DNA from: Cantharellus purpuraceus
Taxonomy: Eukaryota; Basidiomycota; Agaricomycetes; Cantharellales; Hydnaceae
Direction: 5' to 3'
Length of the DNA stretch: 64,000 nt
NCBI GenBank assembly: GCA_025174535.1
Contig: JALBUN010000023.1
Location: 434,001 to 498,000, forward strand
Both the position numbers and the translations under genes were made by a program. Positions within the stretch are counted from its first letter, which is position 1. Every line of letters begins with the position of its first letter. Positions 1-9,757 of this stretch are shown one piece after another. A model generated the notes under the pieces. It did not search any database. It was not told the origin of the DNA and was given only the letters and a program-made list of their open reading frames with translations.

Positions 1-5
1 TTGCC

Positions 6-1587
6 ATGAACCCACACCCTCCGCCATCTGCGTATGATGCATATCTGAGGGCGTACAGTGTAGCCATGCTTCCAGGTCGTGAACGAACAAATGTCAGCTT
101 CGGCGGAAAGAGTGCGTTCTCTCACCTCTTTCTGAATATGAGTATATCTCATCTTACACACGCCCGCAGTCATTATGCCTCCTTCTGCTCTAGCGAATTT
201 AAGTGGGTGTGGATCTTTGTCGATTATTTCCTGACTTCATTCCCCTTTGTAGCCTCCCTCAATCTCGAATCACCGTGGATGTTTAAACTACGTAATCCCA
301 GCAATCCAGCTGCATCTACACACGCGGGTGTCCTTGAATTCATTGCAGAGGAGGGCGTTGTACATTTACCGTATTGGGTATAGTGCCTCTTCTCTCCAGA
401 TGTTGTGTTTCGCAAACCACCTTCCAGATGATGAAGACACTTCGGCTTAACGAGGGTGACCCTGTTCGTATAACGGGTGCGCAGCTCGCGAAGGGGAGGC
501 GAGTGAAACTGCAGGCGCAGACTGTCGACTTTTTGGAAATATCCGATCCAAAAGCCGTGTAAGAAACCAACAATTTCCCTTGCATCCAACAACATGTTCT
601 TACTTCTCCTTTCCAGTCTAGAGCAGGCTTTGCGAAATTTCACTGCGCTCACACAGGGTGATATGATTGAGATCTCATACAATTCAATTACCTTCCAATT
701 GCTCATTATGGAGATATTACCGGAAGGTCCCGCAATTTCTATCCTAGACACAGACTTGGAAGTAGATTTCGCTGCACCGAAAGGGTACGTATTTTCACGA
801 GTGGATGACCAGTATCTGATCGTTCTGCGTGCAGATACGTCGAACCCACACGGCCTGAACCAAAACCTCAATCTACCATGGCGAGTAAACTCAAGATCGA
901 TGTTAACGACACCACACCCGGAAGCTCACGACCCGCTTCGTCATTATCGAGTGTTCCTGGTGGTTCGTTTTGGAGTTGTTCTCCTGCGATTTATAATCTG
1001 ATCTTAAGTAGTCTCGAAGGGGGGTACTGACTGGGAATCATTCAAGGGGCGAGGAGAAACATTAAGCGGTCGAAAGACAAAGGGCCGCGGTATCACGGCG
1101 AGGAAAATTGACGATGTACAACCTGATAGCAAGATATACCGAACTGAGTATGTCCATTTTAATTGTCCGTTCGACGTCAAAGTTGACTTCGGTTTGCAGT
1201 AAGCCACGCATGATGACCAACGATGAACTCGAATCAGATGTCAAAGTCCCATCATCGTTAAATCTCCCGTTCGGAAAACTCTTCTTTGGTTTCACTGTGG
1301 TGCCATATAAGCCTTCTACGCCGGCTGCTTCTTCGGGCTCCCCAGAGGCAACATCAGCACCTTTTGCTGGGTCTGGTAATACATTGTCGGGTCGTCCACC
1401 CGCTGGAGGAGGGGCTCCAGACTCCTCCGCAGCGAAAGGGAAGGCGAAGGAATGGGGTTCAGGACAGGCATTGGGTAGGGGACGCCCGGCAGCCTCTCAG
1501 TCCACCAAGAAGAAACAGAAGGAAAGGAGCCCTACCCCGGATTGGGGAGTAGACGATGACGACGTGATCGTTATCGATAGTGACTGA
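6..1587 (+). CDS. UFD1: Ubiquitin fusion degradation protein 1 (Cdc48/p97 cofactor), possibly 5'-partial
   Basis: UFD1 pairs with Npl4 to recruit the AAA ATPase Cdc48/p97 to ubiquitylated substrates, for ERAD and nuclear extraction. I assemble eight exons: 6-111, 170-202, 253-377, 428-558, 617-784, 835-962, 1009-1147 and 1200-1587. They sum to 405 codons plus stop with consistent phases. The double-psi barrel/UT3 region is clear: AYSVAMLPGRER, then IIMPPSALANL, STHAGVLEFIAEEGVVHLPY, MMKTLRLNEGDPVRI, KAVLEQALRNFTALTQGD and LEVDFAAPKGYVEP. The second half is low-complexity and charged, and ends in an acidic VIVID-type motif. The ATG at position 6 sits at the window edge. Most family members have residues before the YDAYL block, so an upstream exon may be missing. 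Identity is very secure; the N-terminus is not. Confidence 0.93.
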
Positions 1588-1796
1588 GCAGTGAAATGGT
1601 GTATGTTGCTGGAAGCACGTTGACTGTTGTATACTAGACCTCCATAGCTTGGTTTTCACCATGCGAAGCCAGCTAGCTTCCTTCTTAGTCTCGTAACTTA
1701 CATTGAGTTTTACCTCAAGCCTTAGGGAATCACTGGTGAAAGCTCATGGTCGCAACCTGTGCGATGATTTCTAGCATCCAGTATGCAGAGAAAACA

Positions 1797-2344
1797 CTAG
1801 CCTCGTCGCTCGACTTTATTAAGCTTTTTGGCTGTCTTTGCGTTGGTTCGTGTGTTCTGCCCTCTCACCGGCAACCCCATTACATGTCTCCGTCCCACAT
1901 AGCTGCCAATCATCCGATGGTGTGCAATATTCTCCCGCACCTCGCGTCGTAGCTCTGTCTCTATCTTCAATTCCTTCAGAATGTCCTTCTTCAATCCCCT
2001 CTTCTGTCGCCACGAGGGCTCGAGCGTGGTAGGCGCCGTCTCTGGAGGTTTGAAGTCCGGTTTGGCGAGCGGGAGAGAAGGGACGGGAGCGGCGGTGGAT
2101 GGGGAGGAAAGAAAAGATGCAAGCTGGGTGATCTGTGGGGGTGTGAGGTCACGTACTCTGGCGCGGTCGTGGATCTGGAAGCGTGCGCAGATGCGCGCTG
2201 CTGTGGCGTGCCCAATGCCGTAAAATGTCGTCAGTGCATACTACACGTCGAACGCGATCAGAAATGGCATGCAGTGACTTTAGAAGAGATGGTCACCTTT
2301 GCAAAGTGGGCATCGGGTAGGAGGACGCCAAGGATATGCACCAT
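1797..2344 (-). CDS. Mitochondrial small-subunit ribosomal protein uS13m
   Basis: This is the mitochondrial/bacterial-type S13 protein of the small-subunit head (yeast Sws2). Two exons are read on the minus strand: 2297-2344 (16 codons, starting [16 protein letters not shown]) and 1797-2240, giving about 163 aa. Diagnostic blocks are [29 protein letters not shown], and the C-terminal rRNA-binding [20 protein letters not shown] followed by TNAKTAKK. A proline-rich insert of about 30 residues separates the N-terminal and basic parts. There is no long presequence; the protein starts almost directly at the S13 core, as in many fungal forms. Its start codon lies 47 bp from the BET3 start on the other strand, so the two must share a promoter region. 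Confidence 0.9.
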
Positions 2345-2391
2345 GGCGGTTGAAGCCAATTTTGTGACGTCGTAACGTGTGACAGACTTTC

Positions 2392-3255
2392 ATGGCCTCG
2401 CTCAAGCAGCACAAGGCCATTGGCGAAGATATTTGGAAAGGCCGCACTGATAAAATCGTGAGCTTCAGATTACAACGAGGATGTCTTCTCATTCTCTCCT
2501 AGAGTGCCGAGCTCTTCACCTTGACCTATGGTGCTCTCGTCGTGCAACTCATCCAGGACTATGAGGACTACACCGAAGTGAATACGCAGCTGGAAAAAAT
2601 GGGGTACAATATTGGGTGTCGCATTATTGAGGATTTTCTGGCTCGCAGTGCGCTCGGGCGATGTAGTGACTTTCGTGAGGTTGGCGAGGTCGTCGCGAAG
2701 GTCTGTCTCCAGTAACTGTGAGAGACGCTTCGTGCCAAATTTAATGACTGTCATGCTAGGTAGGGTTCAAGGCATTTCTGAATATCACACCTGCAGTCTC
2801 GCACTCGGCTCCTGCGGCGCCTGCGCCGTCGTCACGACCATCATCAGGGACACATCCTGCAGCTGCATCGTCATCCGCAGGGACATACTTCACATTGACC
2901 TTGGATGACAACCCTCTCGCAGAATTCGTGGAGCTTCCAGACGAGGCATTGGAGGGAGGACTGTGGTATAGTAACGTGCTTTGTGGCGTATTACGCGGCG
3001 CGCTGGAGATGGTGCGTTCCATGCTTCGTTCAATGTTTCAATTCACGACTAGCAGTGCATGATTTGTCGTTCCATGCGCGGTCTCCCCTTTTCTCTCATG
3101 AACTGTACAAAACTAGTTGCTAACATGAAGCTTAGATTCAGATGCAGGTGGAAGTATGGTTTTTGTCGGACGTGCTAAAAGGTGACGAAACAACGGAAAT
3201 TCGCGTAAGACTAGTCAAGTATCTGGAGGAGGAGGTACCAGTGGGAGACGACTGA
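2392..3255 (+). CDS. BET3: TRAPP complex core subunit Bet3 (TRAPPC3)
   Basis: Bet3 is the palmitoylated core subunit of the TRAPP tethering complexes that activate Ypt1/Rab1 at the ER-Golgi interface. Four exons (2392-2457, 2503-2700, 2760-3011, 3136-3255) give 211 aa in phase. Conserved blocks are [77 protein letters not shown] and the C-terminal [16 protein letters not shown]. Between the ITPAVS and [10 protein letters not shown] segments there is an Ala/Pro/Ser-rich insertion of about 22 residues that human BET3 lacks. It falls at a loop, so function should be kept. The gene is divergent from uS13m. Confidence 0.93.
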
Positions 3256-3784
3256 TGTTACATTTTAGTAGTTCTAGTATCTTATTTCATTCTAAGAACG
3301 GTTGTTTCACCATGAGGAAGTAGATCAGAAGATTTATTGGACAGTGATCAAGGGGACAGAGGTCAAGGTGAATGGGTCTAGCAAAGAGAAAGTGTTTTTT
3401 CTCTTTGCCAGACCCATTCACCCTGACCTCTGTCCTTGATCGCTGTCCAAATCTTCTGATCTACTTCGACTATTTCTGACTGTTAGGACCAGGCTCGGTA
3501 CGGAGCTAGACTCGCTTTGCACAGGTATGTGCACAAAATGCAGTTCATTAGATAACTCTCATGCTAGAAGATGTAATGTCTCCATTAAGATGTAATATAC
3601 GGTCATACTTCTAGAATTGGCCGTCCCAAAAAAAACTGTTCCCAGAGAAATCATGCAGAGCTCTAGGGAGTACCCAGACCATGTCCACAAGGCAAAATGA
3701 TTGGCATCCCAAGTGAGGCCTTCCAAACGTTCTAAAATATAATCATATTCGTGGTGCGTTGACTGCCGCATCGCATCCGTCAAC
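3256..3784. other. Intergenic region, no gene seen apart from the foldback
   Basis: This region holds the 3' ends of BET3 and of the convergent secreted-protein gene plus the foldback at 3317-3467. No conserved reading frame was found on either strand. A polyadenine tract and AT-rich sequence near 3590-3640 fit 3' UTR sequence. Confidence 0.5.
3317..3467. repeat. Long foldback (inverted repeat) with a 6-nt loop
   Basis: Positions 3317-3391 and 3398-3467 are near-perfect reverse complements. They differ by only three substitutions and two small indels (3 nt and 2 nt). The loop is GTGTTT. The outer ends read GAAGTAGATCAGAAG and its complement. The element lies in the intergenic stretch between BET3 and a secreted-protein gene. 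It carries no ORF. It could be a MITE-like foldback element or the tip of a non-autonomous transposon; no clear target-site duplication is visible. Confidence 0.85.
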
Positions 3785-4642
3785 TCATTGGATGAGCAAC
3801 AACAGAAGACCCAAAACTACAACACATAGCGATCTAGACAAGCTCGTTATCAGAACATCACATATAGAACGCAATAAAATAACACACAATGATATAGATG
3901 ACTTGGTCATGGCCTGAGATGGAGCATGGGTAGCGGAGGGCATCGAGGCAACTGTGGAAGTCGCGTTCGCGACTTGCACGTCGAGACAGGCGGTAGAGTT
4001 ACCAGCGGCAACGGTAAGAATATCGGTACTCCCGCCCTTGCCAGCCCCCAATGTGTCACCTGCGACGATTAACAACTGCGTGCCGGCGCGTAGAACGGGT
4101 ATCCACACAAATGAACTATTAGTCGGGGACCCAGACTCGATGCGTGAAGACGCGCCACCCGGTATGACGAGCAACACATCCACAGGGGGATGTGCACTTG
4201 CAGAGTAGGATATTGTCATGGGTGTGCATTCTTGCGGCACTGCCGGGTTGGTAAAAAGGAAGAATTCGGGGGCGACCTGTGACTTCTGGAAACATGTTTT
4301 ATCGTGACTAGATGCGGCAGCTATTACAGGGGTTGTTCCACCCGCGCCAAAGCCTGTTGCGTCGCTCATAACGGCAAGAAAGGTCGACCCGCCTGGATAT
4401 TTGAGCGAAAACGAAAAACTGTTCCCAGACTCAATGGTGTAGTCGGCTATGGTGCGAACTTCGGGATGAAGTGCACCTGTGGGAACCAGAAGGAGTTTGT
4501 AGGGAGCGATGCCGTCTGTCCATTGAACGGTGGCATTCATACACTGCGTCGGGGGCGTTGTGAAATTGAATGTAAACGCATACGCGACGTTGCCAGTGGC
4601 AAGGAGGGAAATGAGTGTGACCAGAAGAATCCTAGCTGACAT
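3785..4642 (-). CDS. Secreted, probably GPI-anchored cell-surface protein of unknown function
   Basis: A single uninterrupted frame on the minus strand. I choose the ATG at 4642, although an in-frame ATG exists at 4693, because it places a classic signal peptide (SARILLVTLISLLATGNVAYA) at the N-terminus. The mature part is Ser/Thr/Gly-rich with several N-glycosylation sequons and sparse Cys. It has two similar halves: each begins with a Cys and a Thr- or Asn-rich strand, then a PP/PYKLLLVP or PPVDVLLVIP strand, then a GGS-containing strand and a closing Cys. This pattern is common in basidiomycete secreted surface proteins built of repeated beta domains. The extreme C-terminus is a hydrophobic tail (SLCVVVLGLLLLLIQ) after a Ser/Ala-rich spacer, as in GPI-anchored proteins. 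I cannot name a function. Confidence 0.7.
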   Translation of the reverse strand: MSARILLVTLISLLATGNVAYAFTFNFTTPPTQCMNATVQWTDGIAPYKLLLVPTGALHPEVRTIADYTIESGNSFSFSLKYPGGSTFLAVMSDATGFGAGGTTPVIAAASSHDKTCFQKSQVAPEFFLFTNPAVPQECTPMTISYSASAHPPVDVLLVIPGGASSRIESGSPTNSSFVWIPVLRAGTQLLIVAGDTLGAGKGGSTDILTVAAGNSTACLDVQVANATSTVASMPSATHAPSQAMTKSSISLCVILLRSICDVLITSLSRSLCVVVLGLLLLLIQ

Positions 4643-4904
4643 GGTTGGGGAGGGGTTGCGCAAAAGCCTCATTAATTGACGGTGCGCCCTCAATTATAGG
4701 CGCAAGGCCATGGTCGATGAATAAAGTCCACGCTGTATTACGTAAACCAGTACTTTAGCAGATGCATGTTTTCCTCATGTGCAAGAAGAATCAACGGGCC
4801 GTCCATGCCAAGGATAAATCTCGGTTCACAAACAGGGTACATTATGAGACGATGTTGGCTGGACAGCTCTTTGCAACACGCTTGAACTGCCCGACGCCCC
4901 GACT

Positions 4905-6636
4905 TCACTGGTTTGACTGCATCCATGCAAGTGCCCGTTCGGCATCCTCCTCTGGGGTGCTCGCCTCTATCCAATCCCACTGATTCTGGATAGCAGGACC
5001 GAGAGCAGCATACTCCTCCCCCTGAGGTCCATTAAATTCGTACATGCGTCCGGAATCCCGTGAGCCCTGCAATACATGCGTGGCTATTGGAAGCCGGATA
5101 TGCTCATAGGCCTTCAAAGCAAGAGCAAGATTTTCCATTGTTGTCTTTGAACTTCCCAAGAGCTCGGCGAGGACAAACGCGTCCTATGAATACCAAATCA
5201 GCACATCCGTATTTATAGTTCGAGGAACATCCCAACGTCAATAGCCTGACCGGCTCCAGCACCCTGATGTGGAGTCATCGCATGCGCCTGACATGACTAG
5301 TGTATAAGTAGTGAGCCTATGCGTTGGACAGGTCGATACTCACAGCATCGCCTAGCAAGGCAACTCGGCCATGCACATAATTTGGTAGGCACTTTAGCTG
5401 GTGAATCGCCCACCGTGTTGGATGCGCTATGCACTAGAAAAAGACTTTCAATATAGAGTATGAAGCATCCCTAGAGACCAAAGGCACGTTGAGTAGACTT
5501 TCAACTTCGGGTTCCCAGTTCGCATAGCAATCAAGAAGCTCCTCTTTGGGAACCTCAGTCACCCACTCCCCGTGGAAGTCTGTTCCCTCCTTCTCTGGCT
5601 GAGAGGCGAAGGCGACGACGTTCACTACGCTGCCTTGCGAGATAGAGTAGCTGACAACATGCTACCCCGCAAAACGTGGTTACGCTGAGAACGTTGAGGG
5701 AAGAACGCCACAACTTGCCTTGCTTCTTCCACAGTACTTCATGGGACATCCTGATGTTGAGAGACAGGGTTAAATGCACAAGGATGCGGCATACCATCAT
5801 GGGAAATTCGATAGTTCTGTGTAAGCGGCCTTGTTTGTCCTTGGGGACTTCCTCAACTGGTATAAGCCCACGGTATGCTATGGTCCCACTAAAAATGGGG
5901 TCAATCAAGTCTTGGAGCCCGGGCTGTCCGTTTTCAGCCATCTGCCGCAACATTTGTGCCCGAATAATGGACTTGATACCATCACACCCTACGAGAACAT
6001 CACAAACTGCAACGCTATTGTCGTGGAAGTGCAAATGGATTTGTCCACCTAGCACATCTTGTGTGTACGAAGTCACGCGTTTTCGAAAGTGGGCCACACC
6101 AGCCGGGAGGTGGTTCACGAAGACGTCAAGGAATTCGGCGCGATGAAAGCGAATACATCCGTCTTTTGGGAAACAGATAGGCATTCAGCGCATGATTCTG
6201 TGTAGTTCAGAATGTAGTACTGACAAGGCATCTTAGCAAGGTAGAATCTAGAACCTTCAGAAGGTTGATCGGATCTCCTGTAATCAAAACCGATACCTAT
6301 GTGTCGTTTGAGACTTCAGCTGTGGCATGAATAAAAGTATGGTACCAGGTGACGCATCCGGAGGAGAATGCGCGACTTTGGACGCGTCGGGGGCGACACC
6401 AAGGAGCTCTAAGATGCGCCACGTCTTGGACCATATCATGACGCCCGCACCAATTTCTTTGAACTGCTCGGCAGCTTCATATACGTCCACTTGTATGTCT
6501 GGATACCGAGAAAGCGCAACGGCAAGACACAGACCGCCTATACCTCCTCCGCTGCATTAACTAGCATGAGAAAGAAATCAATAAGTACGAACTCAACTTA
6601 CCAGATACCAACTTTAAACTTAGTGAGAGTCGCCAT
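4905..6636 (-). CDS. FAD-dependent monooxygenase, salicylate hydroxylase-like
   Basis: A class A flavoprotein monooxygenase. The family uses NAD(P)H and O2 to hydroxylate aromatic substrates; the substrate here cannot be inferred. Minus-strand exon 1 is 6602-6636 (MATLTKFKVGIC) and exon 2 starts at 6551. The FAD Rossmann motif is CGGGIGGLCLAVALSRYP. Other landmarks are EIGAGVMIWSKTWRILELLG, FHRAEFLDVFVNHLP, the DG motif CDVLVGCDGIKS, and the second FAD motif LLGDAAHAMTPHQGAGAGQA. About eight to nine exons are needed. One splice, between RSK and HVVSYSISQG, uses a GC donor (intron 5662-5718). The protein ends at WMQSNQ. No secondary-metabolism genes adjoin it, so it looks like a stand-alone catabolic enzyme. 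Confidence 0.88.
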
Positions 6637-6890
6637 AAGACGTCCAAAGCCAACCTGGTTGAACGAAGCAACAGCTTACTACGAGGGTGATATACTCTAC
6701 GGCTCGACGATGCCGGATAACTACATCTCAAGGAGGTCCCCTGGGATGCACAAGGAAAGCTTGAGACGGGAAAAGATCATGGGAACAGACAATTTCTCGG
6801 CAAGTTAAGTACAGTGCTTTACAGATGGTGGCGCTTATCTATAGCTCGTCGCTGAGTCATCATCTCTTGTTCAAAACCGCCACATTCGCG

Positions 6891-8192
6891 ATGCCTCCCA
6901 AAGCAGATCTAAACAAGTCCGGATGTAAGTTGACACTGCGATGTTATAACAGTACTTACTGATACGATCATATGATTACAGGGGAACAGAGCGAGTTTCC
7001 TATCTTGTGCGAAACTTGTGAGCTAGCTGACTACAAGATTTTAACCGAAGGATACTAATTGACATCTAGGCTTGGGTGACAATGCTTTCGTTCGAATGGT
7101 ACGTTTTATTTTGAAAGGATGTGTGCATTTTTCTGACCTGTTTGCATCAGTCCAAGCAGGAGTTTGCGCGTTCGTGTGGTGCTTGCAATCGCCCTTTTAC
7201 CGTCTTCCGCTGGAACCCTGGCTCGGGTATGCGATTCAAATCGACAGTTATATGTCAAACATGTGCAAAGATCAAGAATGTCTGCCAGACATGCCTTCTC
7301 GACCTCGAGTATGGTCTCCCTACGCAAGTTCGCGACACGGCGCTCGCGCTGAAAAACGAGGCACCAAGCAGCGATATCAATAGGGAGTACTACTCTCAAA
7401 ACATGGATGGAAAGGTATGTGGCTATCGCCGTTGGCAAGCGATAAGATACTCACAAGCATTGTCTGTGGTAGTTGGATGGTAACAAGTCGGGGTTAGATT
7501 CCGGGAGGGCTCAGTCAGCAGGCAAAGAGATGCTTAAGCAACTTGCTCGTACGGATCCCTATTACAAACGCAATCGTCCGCACATATGTTCATTTTTCGC
7601 CAAGGGCGAGTGTAAACGTGGTGATGAATGCCCGTATCGGTGAGTGCCATTGAATTGATATCAGCAGCATGCTTATTGTGCACTACCAGCCATGAGCAAC
7701 CGACTGATAATGAGTTATCGCACCAAAACATGAAGGACCGGTATTACGGCCACAATGATCCAGTAGCACGGAAGATTCTCTCACAACATGCCGATAACCA
7801 AGGGCTTGCACCACCAGACGACACATCCATCGTATGTCATCTTCTGCTCAATTCTTCTTCCATGGTGTAATCATTTTTGTCAACTTTAGGCTTCCCTCTT
7901 CATCTCGTCCCTTCCCACGTCTACAACCGAGCAGTCCTTTCGCACAACGGTTGTATCTTCAATACCAACCATACCTGCCACGTCCATCAAGTCTGTTGTG
8001 TTTGTTGCCAAGACTAGATGCGCATTTGTAAACTTCAAAGATCGTGTCTCTGCAGAGCATGCGGCGCAAGCGTGGGCGTCTGGATTGGACGTCGATGGTG
8101 AAAGAGTGGGTGTACGATGGGGTAGGAGTAGACCTGGTGGTGCCAAAGGGAAGGCACCACAACCTCCTGCCGTGGTAGCAGCTCCCGCCTAG
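6891..8192 (+). CDS. SLT11: Pre-mRNA splicing factor Slt11/Ecm2/Cwf5 (RBM22)
   Basis: RBM22/Ecm2 sits in the activated spliceosome and contacts the U6 ISL and the intron. Seven exons (6891-6924, 6982-7017, 7070-7098, 7151-7414, 7473-7639, 7690-7831, 7890-8192) give 324 aa in phase. The N-terminus has the family's paired-cysteine zinc modules: [13 protein letters not shown], then [13 protein letters not shown], then [14 protein letters not shown]. It is followed by a CCCH zinc finger ([20 protein letters not shown]) and a C-terminal RRM (SLFISSLP, then [19 protein letters not shown]). The tail is short and Gly/Pro/Ala-rich, shorter than in human RBM22. Identification is secure. Confidence 0.93.
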
Positions 8193-8373
8193 TGCACTAT
8201 AATATATATGTATTGTAGCATACTTGTAATGACATCTGACATATACAAGGAAGATTGATATAATATACAACTCGAATTGGATGAGATGTATGATGCGACA
8301 CGCGTTTCGTGCTAGCGATGAAATGATGAACAAAAGGCAATCGTGTAGATTGATCGATGCAAGCACATAGCTG

Positions 8374-9706
8374 TCATGCTATCGTGTACTTGCCATAGTT
8401 CTTCTCAGGATCAAAGACCTGGGGAGACCATCAGTGCCATGAGTTTATATCTAGATTGAGGCTCACCTCCCACCGAGAGGCAGGAAAGATGTGCTTGCTC
8501 CGATTATACCATCCGCGTTCAACGACTTTGCCTGCATGAGACTCATCCTTCTCGACCGTTGCATCAGCAAGCATGCGCACATCATCATGTACGTCGAAGT
8601 TGAAGAGAGGCCCCGACTTGCCGCGTGCTTTGGAGATCAAGAGCGAGTAGAATGTGTAATGCTGGAGGAAGCAGATACGTAACAAGAACAACAGAAGCCA
8701 AGCAAATAACATACATGTGGGATTATTAAATCCTCCTAACGATAGGGTGGCTTAGACATAGCACTGAGGGTGTAAAAAAGAGAACGCACCTTGATGTACA
8801 TTAGATTGTCTACGCTGACACCTCGCAATTCCGGGAACTGTTGTCGACACTTTTCCAAAAATGTTGCAATGTCGTCGCCTTTCTTGCACTGCATATCAAC
8901 GCAGCCATGCACTAAAAGAATAAGCCACACGTTGTAATATAATGAGAAGACACGGACCATAACGCTCTTCCTGTGCCCAGATCCATCCCAATACGAATAT
9001 GTGATCTCTATCTCTTCCTTTTTCATTTCCTCTTGCTTCCTTAGCCACTCCTTACGAAGCTCTTCACGCTCACGGCGCTCTTCTTCCTCTCGTTCTCGGT
9101 CAGGGAGAAATGAGGTATCGACAGCTGGGTTTTTGCCGAACTTGAGACGCTTGGCAGGGGCTACACATATGAAATTATCAAGAACGAACACCTGGCCGGG
9201 GTGCCACTATCACTCACCTTCGGCGCCTTGACTTGTCTCAGCCTCGTCTGCATCATCGTCGACTGCGAAAGAGAGCTTCGCCTTCGAAACCTTTTTTCGT
9301 TTCTTAATCTTCTTCTCTTCCCTAAACGTATCTCCACAAACCGTTAGCCACCTTTCCCATGCATCTTTGATATCACACACTTCAGGTCGTCCGTGCGAGC
9401 AGCCTCACGCGCCTTCGCCTCCTCAAGTTCCTGTCGACGTTGCTTAAAGTCCTTGAGGTGCACCAGACCAACAGTAGACCGCTTTAAACTATCCTCCATC
9501 GAGTCATTTTGACCCACAAAACGGTTTGAGGATGGACGCGACTTCTCAGTCTCCGCAATGAGATTAGCTTTCTGTCTTTCATATTCCTCCTGTTTATGAT
9601 GTGCTAAGTATACCGCCAGCATTAGTCGAAGCAGACTCACTTGCGCATCCTTCCTTTGTTTCTCCAATCCTGCCTGACGACGTTGTTCAGTCTGTGAAGA
9701 GGACAT
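8374..9706 (-). CDS. XAP5/FAM50 nuclear protein
   Basis: FAM50/XAP5 is a conserved nuclear protein linked to spliceosome and chromatin function. The minus-strand model starts at [20 protein letters not shown] (ATG at 9706) and ends [14 protein letters not shown] at 8374; at least six short introns are needed. Conserved features are the N-terminal coiled coil ([13 protein letters not shown]), [19 protein letters not shown], a basic/acidic linker with [14 protein letters not shown], and the XAP5 domain. That domain has [75 protein letters not shown] and [19 protein letters not shown]. An in-frame upstream ATG at 9742 is less likely. The start is 51 bp from the BUD23 start on the opposite strand. 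Confidence 0.92.
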
Positions 9707-9757
9707 GGTACCACTGCTGAATGTCACAGTCACGTGTGACACTACTTTTGCTCTCCA

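Noticed and set aside
224..871. Long minus-strand frame opposite UFD1
   Set aside because: It mirrors conserved UFD1 exons and shows no domain of its own.
4905..6636. Idea that the FAD monooxygenase marks a biosynthetic gene cluster
   Set aside because: No polyketide synthase, terpene cyclase, NRPS or pathway regulator is adjacent; neighbours are housekeeping genes.
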